Below, piece after piece: positions 25,576-34,677 of a DNA stretch of 64,000 nt. This DNA comes from Agarilytica sp033852165 (GTDB lineage: Bacteria; Pseudomonadota; Gammaproteobacteria; Pseudomonadales; Cellvibrionaceae). Within the stretch, counting starts at the first letter, position 1, and each line of letters starts with the position of its first letter. The stretch covers positions 124,001 to 188,000 of the forward strand of contig JAWSUZ010000074.1 of assembly GCA_033852165.1 (NCBI GenBank), read 5' to 3'. Made by a program: the position numbers and the translations under genes. Under the pieces are notes generated by a model. The model was not told the DNA's origin. It was given only the letters and a program-made list of their open reading frames with translations, and did no database searches.

Positions 25576-26766
25576 CTAGCTCTTCATCTCTTTCTCTTGG
25601 TACTTTTTAAGTCGCTCTATTCTTTCATTCGAAATAGCTTCTCCGATTTCCTTTCCTTTTATTCCTTTATCGATAAATGGTTGCGCTGAGATTGAGTGAA
25701 TACTCTCTAGAGCTTTTAATAAAAAATATTTTTGAGGAAATTCTTCGTTCGAATTTTGACCTTGATGGTAGGCGTGGCATGCCGTAAGGAAACTTTCAAA
25801 CCGTTCAGGTCTACGAAAGGCATCGCAGTTACTAAAGAAGTTCAAAAGCTCGCTTGCGGAAAGCTGTACGGCTTTACTGGTTATATGGTGAAAGTTTGTT
25901 ACTAAGCTAGTAATAGCTCGCGTCTCTTTTGGTGTGTTAAGTCGATCGAAAAAACTAGCAAGATCACTTTTGTGCGTCGCAGGATTAAGAGTGGAGAAGT
26001 CGTGCAGCATTGCGGCCATTCGTATGTTGCAGTCATCACTAATCGTTGTTGATGCGATAAGGGCGTTGATTGCTTTATTGTTGCTTGCTTCTGCAGGTTC
26101 TAAACCTGTTCTTTTACTTTCCGTTAACATAGGGTGTATTTCAGGCGTGATAACCGCAAGGGCTCCACATTGATCTAATACCTCAATAAACACTTCCGGC
26201 GAACGTTCGCATATTGCGCGCGAAAATTCTTTCCAAACACGCTCAGCTACCAAGTGACTGGCCTCTCCGTTTTCGACCATAGCTCTCATTAATTGTAGGG
26301 TGGTATCTGCCACCCGAAAACCTAAATGATGATAGCGTGCGGCAAACCGAGCTGTTCTTAAAATTCTTACTGGGTCCTCTCGAAAAGCGTCGGACACATG
26401 GCGTAATAGTTTTTTCTCTATATCCATTTGGCCGTGGTAGGGGTCAATATATTTACCGTCATCAGATTTTGCGATAGCATTAATAGTTAAGTCTCGGCGC
26501 ATGAGGTCTTGTTCTAAGGTAATGTCTGGCGCAGCGTTAAAAGTAAAGCCTTGATACCCGTGACCGGATTTTCGCTCTGTTCTTGCTAGAGCGTATTCGT
26601 CTTTTGTTTTTGGATGGAGGAATACAGGGAAGTCTTTACCGACTGGGGTAAATCCTTTCTCTCGCATTTTCTCTGGGCTGGAGCCAACGACGACGTAATC
26701 AAATTCATCTGTTGGGTATCCGAGTAGTTCGTCACGGACAGCGCCGCCGACTAAATAAACTTGCAT
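25576..26766 (-). CDS. cca: CCA-adding tRNA nucleotidyltransferase
   Basis: This 396-residue class II nucleotidyltransferase repairs or adds the 3' CCA of tRNAs. It begins MQVYLVGGAVRDELLG, has the catalytic DEFDYVVVG Asp pair and continues with RRDLTINAIA and DPVRILRTARFAARY, which form the template pocket. A short LHDF in the C-terminal part corresponds to the HD phosphohydrolase region of E. coli Cca, but the motif looks weak here. Many gammaproteobacterial homologues have strong HD residues, so phosphatase activity may be lost. The start faces a region with a possible small transcript. Confidence 0.95.
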   Translation of the reverse strand: MQVYLVGGAVRDELLGYPTDEFDYVVVGSSPEKMREKGFTPVGKDFPVFLHPKTKDEYALARTERKSGHGYQGFTFNAAPDITLEQDLMRRDLTINAIAKSDDGKYIDPYHGQMDIEKKLLRHVSDAFREDPVRILRTARFAARYHHLGFRVADTTLQLMRAMVENGEASHLVAERVWKEFSRAICERSPEVFIEVLDQCGALAVITPEIHPMLTESKRTGLEPAEASNNKAINALIASTTISDDCNIRMAAMLHDFSTLNPATHKSDLASFFDRLNTPKETRAITSLVTNFHHITSKAVQLSASELLNFFSNCDAFRRPERFESFLTACHAYHQGQNSNEEFPQKYFLLKALESIHSISAQPFIDKGIKGKEIGEAISNERIERLKKYQEKEMKS

Positions 26767-26876
26767 AGACTTGTTGACCTTTAAGACTGTATCAGCGAAA
26801 CTCGTGTTCGGTTTTTGAGCTAGTAAAGATATAGCTAGTAAATATAGAGTTTAAGCTGACTCAGCACAAATAGAAA

Positions 26877-26978
26877 ATGAATATGAATTTTTCACTTTTA
26901 AAATCAAGTTATTGTCCGGCGAAGCGCTGTGCGCATGCGTGGGCGTTATGTGTGCGATGTTTTGCAGCGGCTTGGTGA
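26877..26978 (+). CDS. Possible 33-residue Cys-containing peptide
   Basis: An ATG at 26877 opens 33 codons ending in TGA, giving a peptide with four cysteines (positions 13, 18, 26, 29) and a hydrophobic C-terminus. It lies in the gap between the divergent cca and EamA genes and ends 22 bases before a perfect terminator. Upstream are two copies of GCTAGTAAA and a weak -35/-10 pair (TTGAGC at 26815, TAAATA at 26839). No good ribosome site is present. It may instead be a noncoding small RNA of about 190 nt. Confidence 0.3.
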   Translation: MNMNFSLLKSSYCPAKRCAHAWALCVRCFAAAW

Positions 26979-27000
26979 TAGCTAGTTAGTATTTGAGTTT

Positions 27001-27039
27001 ACCAAAAAGGCCGCAGCTAAAAACTGCGGCCTTTTTGGT
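27001..27039 (+). terminator. Strong bidirectional terminator
   Basis: ACCAAAAAGGCCGCAG and its exact complement form a 16-bp perfect stem around a 7-base loop, with A-runs on one side and T-runs on the other. It works in either direction by sequence. No annotated gene ends into it: cca and the EamA gene both read away. A short transcript from about 26850 would be the natural substrate. Confidence 0.85.
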
Positions 27040-27116
27040 TTTTGGGCTTTTAAAAAGATGACGGGTTTATGAATGGGCACTACTAGCCTATTGGCAATAT
27101 ATTGGGAGGATTGAAA

Positions 27117-28031
27117 ATGAAAGTGGGTATGGCGTATCTCAGCGTAGTAATCATTTGGGCAACAACACCGCTTGCCATCAAGTGGAGCAATAGTAGCGTG
27201 ACCTTTGTCAGCGCGGTTGCGACGCGGGTGTTATTTGCACTTGTTATCTCATTGATTTTATTGGCTATTTTACGTCGACCTCTCATTAAAAAGTCTAGCG
27301 ATTGGATGGCGTACTTTGCCGGTCTGATAGGAGCGTTTCCGAATATGCTTTTAATATATTGGTCTGCTCAATATATTCCCTCTGGTCTTGCGGCGGTTAT
27401 TTTTGGCCTGTATCCCTTTGCGGTGGGATTATTTTCATTTTTAATTTTGAAGGAAAATATATTTAATCTGCGCCGCGTGCTGGCTATTGGAATGGCGATT
27501 ATAGGTTTGGGGGTGATTAACCTGGATCAGTTTTCTATTGGTGGTAATGCGCTGCTAGGAGTGCTTGGCGTTGCTTTGGCGACTGTGTTTTTTGGTTTGA
27601 GTTCTGTTTGGGTAAAACACGTGGGGCAAGGTATTGATCCTCTGCGTCAATCCGCAGGCGTATTGACATTAGCGGCGCCGTTAGTCGTCTTAAGTTGGTT
27701 TATTCTTGATGGTGAAATTCCGCTTTCCTGGGATTTTCGCTCAATGATGGGGCTGGGTTATTCGACAGTAGCGGGTTCAGTTCTCGGGAGCATTTTATTC
27801 TTTTATGTCTTGGGGCATTGCAATGTGTCTTCGGTGGGGTTGATAACGTTTATCACGCCGATAGTGGCCCTATTGATTGGAGCGTTAGTGGACGACGAGC
27901 AGTTTTCCGTGTCAACTGTTGTCGGTTGTGTTTTGGTGGTTATATCATTAGGTGTATACCAAGACGCCTTAACTTTATGGCGACGTTATTGGAGGAGGAT
28001 GTTTGCTTCAAGGCAAGCTCTTCCAAAGTAG
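27117..28031 (+). CDS. EamA/DMT-family transporter
   Basis: The 304-residue product has ten hydrophobic segments in two EamA repeats, the drug/metabolite transporter fold. Typical stretches are VVIIWATTPLAIKW at the start of repeat one and GYSTVAGSVLGSILFFYVLG in repeat two. Substrates of this family include amino acids, nucleosides and metabolites; none can be assigned. GGGAGG lies eight bases before the ATG at 27117, which is preferred to an upstream TTG at 27102. It follows a strong terminator, so it has its own promoter downstream of that. Confidence 0.9.
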   Translation: MKVGMAYLSVVIIWATTPLAIKWSNSSVTFVSAVATRVLFALVISLILLAILRRPLIKKSSDWMAYFAGLIGAFPNMLLIYWSAQYIPSGLAAVIFGLYPFAVGLFSFLILKENIFNLRRVLAIGMAIIGLGVINLDQFSIGGNALLGVLGVALATVFFGLSSVWVKHVGQGIDPLRQSAGVLTLAAPLVVLSWFILDGEIPLSWDFRSMMGLGYSTVAGSVLGSILFFYVLGHCNVSSVGLITFITPIVALLIGALVDDEQFSVSTVVGCVLVVISLGVYQDALTLWRRYWRRMFASRQALPK

Positions 28032-28121
28032 CGCTTTACCCTTGTCTTTCGATAGTGGGCTTGCTGGCAGGGCTTTTAGCCGAACGGATTTAGGCTCTTT
28101 TACGATGAAAATACCGGGCTG

Positions 28122-29636
28122 CTAAGATTTTGCCTCGGTTGCTGGGGGACATGAAAAGCTTTGTTTGATCTCTTCATCTTCAAGGGAATGAAGGTGAACG
28201 TCGAACCCCCATAAGCGGTGGACATGTTTAAGCACTTCTTCTGAATTTTTAGGTTCCAGAGGGCGACGATTGTAGCGTGTGTGGTGAAGCGTCAGAGAGC
28301 GGTCACCACGCATATCCACATTGTAAACTTGAATGTTTGGCTCACGGTTGCCGAGGTTGTATTGGGCGGCTAATGTTTCGCGTACGATTGCATAACCTCT
28401 GTCGTCGTGAATTGCGCTGACTTCAATATCTTTACATGTATCGTCATCAACAATGGTGAAGAGTCTCAGGTCTCGCATGAGTTTTGGCGATAGAAATTGA
28501 AGGATGAAACTTTCGTCTTTGAAGTTACGCATCGCAAAATCGAGTGTAACTTTCCAGTCAGTTCCGGCGATATCGGGAAACCATTGCTTATCTTCGTCGG
28601 TTGGGTTTTCACAGATGCGTTTAATATCTTGCATCATATGAAAGCCGAGGGTGTAGGGGTTTATGTCTGAAAAATGTTGGCTGCTGTAGGGTGGTTGGTA
28701 AATGACGCCGCTGTGGGACTGCATAAACTCCAACATAAAACCATCTGTAACTAAACCTCGGTCATACATGGTGTTTAATAAAAAATGATGCCAAAAGCAG
28801 GCCCAGCCTTCATTCATAACCTGAGTTTGTCTTTGGGGGTAAAAGTACTGCGCAATTTTACGAACGATACGAACGACTTCCCGTTGCCAGGGTTCTAGGA
28901 GGGGGGCGTTTTTTTCAAAAAAGTACAGCAGGTTTTCTTGGGGTTCTTCAGGGTAGCGTAGCGTATCTTTTTCTTTGTTTTCTTTATCACTTGGCGGTAT
29001 TGTGCGCCAAAGGTCGTTAACTTGTTTTTGAAGGTAGATCTCACGCTCTTTTTGTCGTTCTATTTCTTCTGCTGGGGAGATTGGGTAGGGGCGTTTGTAT
29101 CGGTCGACGCCATAGTTCATTAGCGCGTGGCAGGAGTCTAGTATCGCTTCTACAGCGTCGACGCCATTGCGCTCTTCGCATTCAGCGATGTAATTTTTAG
29201 CAAATACCAGGTAATCAATAATTGAGGAGGCATCGGTCCAAGTGCGAAAGAGGTAGTTGCTTTTAAAAAAAGAATTGTGGCCATAGCAGGCGTGTGCAAT
29301 AACCAATGCTTGCATGGTCATCGTATTTTCTTCCATTAAATACGATATACAGGGGTCGGAATTGATTACTATTTCATAGGCCAACCCCATTTGGCCACGC
29401 TTGTACGATTGTTCTACGCTTAGGAATTGCTTTCCGTATGACCAATGATTGTATCCAAGAGGCATGCCGACAGAAGAATAGGCATCCATCATTTGTTCAG
29501 AGCTGATCACTTCAATTTGGTTGGGGTAGGTGTCTAACCCAAATTCTTCAGCAATCGCTCCGATTTCGTTATTGTATTTTTCGAGTAATTCGAATGTCCA
29601 TTCTGAACCTGTTGATAGCGGTTTTCGTTTACTCAT
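28122..29636 (-). CDS. ycgB: SpoVR-family protein YcgB
   Basis: A 504-residue SpoVR-like protein. It begins MSKRKPLSTGSEWTFELLEK and carries family blocks PNQIEVISSEQMMDAYSSVG, NEGWACFWHHFLLNTMYDRG and PYTLGFHMMQDI. The function of the family is unsettled; in Bacillus SpoVR affects the spore cortex, and in proteobacteria it is linked with the PrkA kinase and stationary phase. The longer reading frame upstream overlaps yeaH; the ATG at 29636 overlaps the yeaH stop by four bases, so translation is coupled. It is the last gene of the prkA-yeaH-spoVR operon. Confidence 0.95.
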   Translation of the reverse strand: MSKRKPLSTGSEWTFELLEKYNNEIGAIAEEFGLDTYPNQIEVISSEQMMDAYSSVGMPLGYNHWSYGKQFLSVEQSYKRGQMGLAYEIVINSDPCISYLMEENTMTMQALVIAHACYGHNSFFKSNYLFRTWTDASSIIDYLVFAKNYIAECEERNGVDAVEAILDSCHALMNYGVDRYKRPYPISPAEEIERQKEREIYLQKQVNDLWRTIPPSDKENKEKDTLRYPEEPQENLLYFFEKNAPLLEPWQREVVRIVRKIAQYFYPQRQTQVMNEGWACFWHHFLLNTMYDRGLVTDGFMLEFMQSHSGVIYQPPYSSQHFSDINPYTLGFHMMQDIKRICENPTDEDKQWFPDIAGTDWKVTLDFAMRNFKDESFILQFLSPKLMRDLRLFTIVDDDTCKDIEVSAIHDDRGYAIVRETLAAQYNLGNREPNIQVYNVDMRGDRSLTLHHTRYNRRPLEPKNSEEVLKHVHRLWGFDVHLHSLEDEEIKQSFSCPPATEAKS

Positions 29637-30928
29637 ACGGGCTTCTTCTTCTGGAAGAGTTGACGAAATACAGGATAAATATCCGATGAATCTGCTAACT
29701 GCTTCATCGCAAATGTGTCGGGAAAGTCTTCGAGCACTTTTCCGTAAGATTGCCATAGCGCTTGATGGTCACGGGAAGTGATTTCGACGTAAGAAAAATA
29801 TTGCAGTTTTTGTAGGATGCTTTCTGTTAATAGCTTATAGCATACCGCTGAGTCATCATTCCAGTTGTCGCCATCTGAAGCTTGGGCTCCGTATATGTTC
29901 CACTGGCTTGGCGGGTAGCGTTCTTGCAATATTTTGTCCATAAGGTACAGGGCGCTTGAAACAATCGTTCCACCGGTTTCACGACTGTAAAAGAATTCCT
30001 CTTCGTTGACCTCTTTTGCACTGGTGTGGTGACGAATAAATACGACTTCGGTGTGTTCGTAATTTCGCTGTAAAAACAAATATAGTAATAGGAAGAATCG
30101 TTTTGCGATGTCTTTTGTGTTTTGGTCCATTGATCCGGAGACGTCCATAATACAAAATACGACTGCTCGGGAGTGGGGTACGGGGTGTTTGACGTGTAGA
30201 TTGTATTTTAAATCGAAATCGTCAATCCATGGCACGCGTTTGATGGTTGTTTCGAGCGAAGATATTTGGCTTATGAGGTCATGTTTATCCTTAATATCTA
30301 TTTCGCTTTCATTTTTTTCTTCATGATCTTCTTTTTCTAGATTGAGTAGCTCTTCCTTCAAAGCTTTAAGCTTGCGTTTTTTCTTTCCTGTTAATGCTAT
30401 TCGTCTTAAATTAGCTGAGCGAAGCGACCGAATAATGTTTATTTTTCCTGGACTTCCTTCGTTGCTGATGCCTGCCCGACGCATTTCGAAATCGTTAATC
30501 CCTGATAGTTGGCGTTTAACGAGGTTAGGCAGTTCCAAATCTTCGAACATAAACTCAAGAAATTCTTCTTGAGTAATTTGAAATACAAATTCATCCATGC
30601 CTTCGCCGGAATCGCTTGCGCCGGAACCTCCAGGGCCGCCACCTGCTCCACCTTCGGGCCTTGGAATATGATCGCCAGCTGAAAATTGATCATTGCCGGG
30701 CAGAACGCGAGTATTGAATCCACCTTTACCGTGTTGGAATGTGGGCTCGTTGAGGTTTCGGGTGGGGATACTGATTTTCTCCCCTTTTTCCATATCCATA
30801 ATGGAACGTTTATCTACGGCATCAGATACAGCTTTTTTTATGTGGTCACGATAACGTCTAAGAAAACGTTGACGATTGACCGTACTTTTTTTCTTAGAGT
30901 TCAGACGTCGGTCGATAATATAGTGCAC
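29633..30928 (-). CDS. yeaH: DUF444 protein YeaH
   Basis: This 431-residue protein belongs to the DUF444/YeaH family. A charged Gly-rich N-terminal part (HIPRPEGGAGGGPGGSGAS) precedes a von Willebrand A-like C-terminal domain, whose metal-site motif appears as MDVSGSMDQ. YeaH is encoded next to the PrkA/YeaG kinase in many proteobacteria and works with it in stationary-phase and nitrogen-starvation survival. Its biochemical role is unknown; the VWA motif suggests a protein-binding partner for the kinase AAA+ core. It is 81 bases after prkA and overlaps spoVR. Confidence 0.95.
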   Translation of the reverse strand: MHYIIDRRLNSKKKSTVNRQRFLRRYRDHIKKAVSDAVDKRSIMDMEKGEKISIPTRNLNEPTFQHGKGGFNTRVLPGNDQFSAGDHIPRPEGGAGGGPGGSGASDSGEGMDEFVFQITQEEFLEFMFEDLELPNLVKRQLSGINDFEMRRAGISNEGSPGKINIIRSLRSANLRRIALTGKKKRKLKALKEELLNLEKEDHEEKNESEIDIKDKHDLISQISSLETTIKRVPWIDDFDLKYNLHVKHPVPHSRAVVFCIMDVSGSMDQNTKDIAKRFFLLLYLFLQRNYEHTEVVFIRHHTSAKEVNEEEFFYSRETGGTIVSSALYLMDKILQERYPPSQWNIYGAQASDGDNWNDDSAVCYKLLTESILQKLQYFSYVEITSRDHQALWQSYGKVLEDFPDTFAMKQLADSSDIYPVFRQLFQKKKPV

Positions 30929-31009
30929 GTATCACCTATTGAAATATCCAAAAATAATCAAGGGGTTTTCACCCTTTACTGCGGCTATACATTGATTTTT
31001 CTGTTGCAC

Positions 31010-32932
31010 CTACTGCGATTTTCTTACGCGTAGATACCACTCGGAAAGTAGCCGTACTTGTTTTTCTGTGTAGCCGCGTTCGACCATTCGTTCAACGAAG
31101 TCTTGATGTTTTTTCATGTCGTCATTAGAGGATTTCGTGTTGAATGAAATGACAGGTAATAGGTCTTCGGTGTTTGAGAACATCTTCTTCTCAATAACTA
31201 TACGTAGCTTCTCGTAACTATTCCATAGCGGGTTGTTGCCAGAATTATTGGCCCTGGCGCGTAGTACAAAATTAACAATTTCATTTCGGAAATCTTTGGG
31301 ATTACTGATGCCTGCGGGTTTCTCTATTTTTTCGAGCTCTTCATTTAATGCCGCACGATCTAAAATTTCGCCTGTCTCTGGGTCACGGTATTCTTGATCC
31401 TGAATCCAAAAGTCGGCGTAGGTGACATAGCGGTCGAATATGTTTTGTCCGTATTCAGAATAGGATTCTAAATAGGCAGTTTGAATTTCTTTGCCGATAA
31501 ATTCAACATAGCGCGGGGCTAAATATTCTTTGATAAACGATAGATAGCGATCGCGGATTTCTTCTTGGTATTGCTCTTGTTCGATTTGCTGTTCAAGAAC
31601 GTACAGAAGGTGGACTGGATTTGCCGAAATTTCGGTGGGGTCAAAATTAAACACTTTCGATAAGATTTTAAATGCGAAACGCGTTGATAGACCATCCATT
31701 CCCTCATCGACACCTGCGGCATCTTTGTATTCGTGTAATGACTTCGCTTTGGGGTCGGTATCTTTAAGATTGCGACCATCGTAAACGCCCATTTTTGAAT
31801 ATTGGTTGGAATTTTCTGGCGCTTTAATTCTTGAAAGTACGGTAAATTGGGCCAGCATTTTTAATGTGTCTGGCGCGCAAGGTGATGTTTTAAGTGAGCT
31901 GTTCTGTATAAGTTTTTCGTAAATATGAATTTCTTCGGATACACGAAGGCAGTATGGGACTTTTACGATGTAAACTCGATCAATAAACGCTTCGTTGTTT
32001 CTATTGCTTTTGAATGTTTGCCATTCCGCTTCATTGGAGTGAGCTAACACGGTTCCTTCAAAGGGAATGGCGCCAAGCCCTTCGGTACTGTTGAAATTAC
32101 CTTCTTGTGTGGCGGTGAGTAATGGGTGGAGTACTTTGATAGGAGCTTTAAACATCTCCACAAATTCCATTAACCCTTGGTTTGCTCGACAAAGGCCGCC
32201 AGAAAAACTGTAAGCATCTGGATCGTTTTGAGGGAAGTCTTCCAGCTTTCTAATGTCGACTTTGCCGACGAGAGATGAAATGTCTTGATTGTTTTCGTCT
32301 CCGGGTTCGGTCTTAGTAATGGCAATTTGGTCAAGTATGGATGGGTAAATTTTAATGACTTTAAATTTACTGATGTCTCCGCCATATTCATGTAAACGCT
32401 TTGTTGCCCATGGCGACATAATGGTGGTGACATACCGAGTGGGTATCCCATAGTCTTCTTCGAGTATTTTTGCGTCCTCACTTGGGTCAAACAAGCCGAG
32501 AGGTGATTCGAATACTGGGGATCCTTCAATGCAGTAAATGGGTTGTTTTTCCATTAAGGACTTTAGCTTTTCTGCAAGTGATGATTTGCCGCCGCCAACA
32601 GGGCCGAGTAAGTAGAGTATTTGTTTTTTTTCTTCCAGGCCCTGAGCAGCGTGCTTGAAGAAAGAAACAATTTGTTGAATGGCCTCTTCCATACCGTAAA
32701 AATCTTTGAAGACTTGATAGCGTTTGATGATTTTATTGGAAAAAATACGACTGAGCCGAGTGTCTTTTGATGTGTCTACAAGTTCAGGTTCACCAATCGA
32801 TTTTAACATTCGCTCCGCAGATGAGGCATAAACTGATGGGTCCTCCCTACACAGTTTCAGGTAATCCTGAATGCTCATAACTTCCTGCTGCGTGGATTCG
32901 TACCTTTGTTGGTAGTGACTGAAAATTGTCAT
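31010..32932 (-). CDS. prkA: PrkA/YeaG serine protein kinase
   Basis: A 640-residue AAA+-type protein kinase. The Walker A loop is LLGPVGGGKSSLAEKL near residue 110, followed by an AAA core containing EGTVLAHSNEAEW and YIVKVPYCLRVSEE. The C-terminal domain has weak similarity to eukaryotic-type kinases in the family description. In E. coli YeaG supports survival of sustained nitrogen starvation and adjusts metabolism. Length and domain order match YeaG. It heads the prkA-yeaH-spoVR operon, and the 530-base leader upstream likely holds its regulatory sites. Confidence 0.96.
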   Translation of the reverse strand: MTIFSHYQQRYESTQQEVMSIQDYLKLCREDPSVYASSAERMLKSIGEPELVDTSKDTRLSRIFSNKIIKRYQVFKDFYGMEEAIQQIVSFFKHAAQGLEEKKQILYLLGPVGGGKSSLAEKLKSLMEKQPIYCIEGSPVFESPLGLFDPSEDAKILEEDYGIPTRYVTTIMSPWATKRLHEYGGDISKFKVIKIYPSILDQIAITKTEPGDENNQDISSLVGKVDIRKLEDFPQNDPDAYSFSGGLCRANQGLMEFVEMFKAPIKVLHPLLTATQEGNFNSTEGLGAIPFEGTVLAHSNEAEWQTFKSNRNNEAFIDRVYIVKVPYCLRVSEEIHIYEKLIQNSSLKTSPCAPDTLKMLAQFTVLSRIKAPENSNQYSKMGVYDGRNLKDTDPKAKSLHEYKDAAGVDEGMDGLSTRFAFKILSKVFNFDPTEISANPVHLLYVLEQQIEQEQYQEEIRDRYLSFIKEYLAPRYVEFIGKEIQTAYLESYSEYGQNIFDRYVTYADFWIQDQEYRDPETGEILDRAALNEELEKIEKPAGISNPKDFRNEIVNFVLRARANNSGNNPLWNSYEKLRIVIEKKMFSNTEDLLPVISFNTKSSNDDMKKHQDFVERMVERGYTEKQVRLLSEWYLRVRKSQ

Positions 32933-33465
32933 TTATTCTCTCCAAAATACGCTTCTACTTCACGCTTGCGTATGTAATGCCCAGAAGATGGATCGTCGCT
33001 TTAGAATACTTTTACAGTAGCCATACTGGAACTCTGTAATACCTATAAACGGCATGTCCGGCTTTACTATTACATCATTAACCTTATTACGCTTCTTACT
33101 ATTAAGAATAGACCTTTGAACGTCATGCGACGAATAAATTCATCTGAATGTGACAGATTTCTGTCAATTCACAAAATATAAAACTATTCAAGATACGAGC
33201 CATTATGCATCTTAGCGCTAAAAAGTGCTTTTTTTGATGTAAAGATAATCAATTAAAAAACAATATGCTGCACCTGCGCTTTATTCAGAAATTAATTAAC
33301 GCGATAAATGGCGGGAATATCAAAAAATGTTGATAGATGATTTTGCTTGTAAAGCCGACACTGACATAACAGGATGATGAAATAGCGTTTTGTCGTGGTA
33401 TTTTGATTTGACTTGAAGGGGAGGCTTCCTAAAAAGATATTCAGGGTGATATTCAAATAAAAACT
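32933..33465. promoter_or_regulatory. prkA upstream region
   Basis: This AT-rich 533-base stretch lies between prkA and the stop of apaH, both on the reverse strand. It should hold the prkA operon promoter and a terminator for apaH. TGACAGA-TT-TCTGTCA at 33151-33166 is a clear operator-like inverted repeat. I found no convincing sigma-54 (-24/-12) element by eye and no gene. Confidence 0.5.
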
Positions 33466-34275
33466 TTAGCAATCGCAGGAATGAGAAAAAGATATTCGGT
33501 CGTCCAATCGCAGCATGGTGAGTGAGCCGCCCCACACGCAGCCGCTGTCCAATGCGACAAAGTTAGGAATGCCTGTGTTGCTTTGCAGCGAAGCCCAGTG
33601 ACCAAATAAAATTCTATCTTTGGCGCATTTATGAAATTGGCAGTCGAACCAAGGGAAAAACCCCTCAGGTGCTGTGTCGGGTGCAGTTTTAGTCTTCAGA
33701 TCAAGACGACCATGGAGGTCGCAAAAGCGCATGCGGGTAAGGTAGTTTGTGATGATGCGTAAGCGATCTGTACCGCTTAAATCATCGCTCCATTGCGCGG
33801 GTGAATTGCCGTACATTTGGCTGAAGAAATTATCGGAGTGGTTTGAGCGGAGTATTTGATGAACTTCATCTGCGTATTCTATCGCCTCGTCTAAGGTCCA
33901 AATAGGCGGAATACCGGCATGGACCATTGTAAAGCCGAGATTTTTATCGCGATGAATAAGGGGTTGGTTTTGTAACCATGTTAATAATTCATCGCAGTCT
34001 TCGGCTTCGAGAATGGGCGTAAGCGTATCTTTGGGATTAAGGCGTTTGTGGCCAGCGGCTACAGCCAACAAATGTAGGTCATGGTTACCCAATACAACCT
34101 GTTTGTTGGGGAGGCTTTTGATAAACCTGAGAGTGGATAGGCTGTCTGGGCCTCGGTTGACGAGGTCGCCGACAACCCAAAGACAGTCCTCAGCGGGGCT
34201 GAAGTCTACCAGGGCGAGCAGTGCGTGTAAGTCGTCGATACAGCCTTGAATGTCACCAACTGCGTATGTTGCCAT
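33466..34275 (-). CDS. apaH: Diadenosine tetraphosphatase ApaH
   Basis: This 269-residue symmetrical Ap4A hydrolase splits Ap4A to two ADP, and is also known to remove Np4 caps from RNA. It begins MATYAVGDIQGCIDDLHALL. Metal ligands are in GDIQG, VVGDLVNRGPDS, VLGNHDLHLLA and FGHWASLQ. The calcineurin-like fold is complete and the length is close to E. coli ApaH. It is the last gene of the lptD-surA-pdxA-rsmA-apaG-apaH row. Confidence 0.96.
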   Translation of the reverse strand: MATYAVGDIQGCIDDLHALLALVDFSPAEDCLWVVGDLVNRGPDSLSTLRFIKSLPNKQVVLGNHDLHLLAVAAGHKRLNPKDTLTPILEAEDCDELLTWLQNQPLIHRDKNLGFTMVHAGIPPIWTLDEAIEYADEVHQILRSNHSDNFFSQMYGNSPAQWSDDLSGTDRLRIITNYLTRMRFCDLHGRLDLKTKTAPDTAPEGFFPWFDCQFHKCAKDRILFGHWASLQSNTGIPNFVALDSGCVWGGSLTMLRLDDRISFSHSCDC

Positions 34276-34308
34276 GAGGAGCTTCTCTAGGGGCTCGGAG
34301 CGCCTGGT

Positions 34309-34677
34309 TTAGTGCATTGCTCCGGGTTGAACAAGTGCAAAGTGGGGTATATCCGTTAAGAATTTATCCCCAGATTCCGTTTGCATTGTATAGCTACCCG
34401 TCATTATGCCTGTGTTGGTTTCCATTACGACGCCACTGGTATAGCAATAGCTTTCGCCGGGGTTTATCGTAGGCTGTTTTCCAATGACGCCTAGCCCCTG
34501 AACTTCCTGAACGCCATCATTGGCATCCGTGATAATCCAGTGGCGACTGATCAATTGAGCCGGTGATGAGCCATTGTTGGTGATGTTGATGGTGTAGGAA
34601 TAGACGAATTGCGCGTTATCAGGGTCCGACTGCTCAGCGATATATTGTGTTTTTACTTCGATGTCGACTTTGTTCAT
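34309..34677 (-). CDS. apaG: ApaG (DUF525) protein
   Basis: A 122-residue single-domain beta-sandwich protein of the ApaG/DUF525 family. Conserved blocks are YSYTINITNNG, LISRHWIITDANDGVQEVQG and SGVVMETNTGIMTGSY. Its biochemical role is unknown, though the family has pyrophosphate-binding suggestions and is linked to ApaH. The ATG at 34677 overlaps the rsmA stop by four bases and is preferred to a start seven codons upstream. Confidence 0.95.
   Translation of the reverse strand: MNKVDIEVKTQYIAEQSDPDNAQFVYSYTINITNNGSSPAQLISRHWIITDANDGVQEVQGLGVIGKQPTINPGESYCYTSGVVMETNTGIMTGSYTMQTESGDKFLTDIPHFALVQPGAMH

Noticed and set aside
32933..33465. Sigma-54 promoter for the prkA operon
   Set aside because: No GG-N10-GC type -24/-12 pair could be found convincingly by eye.
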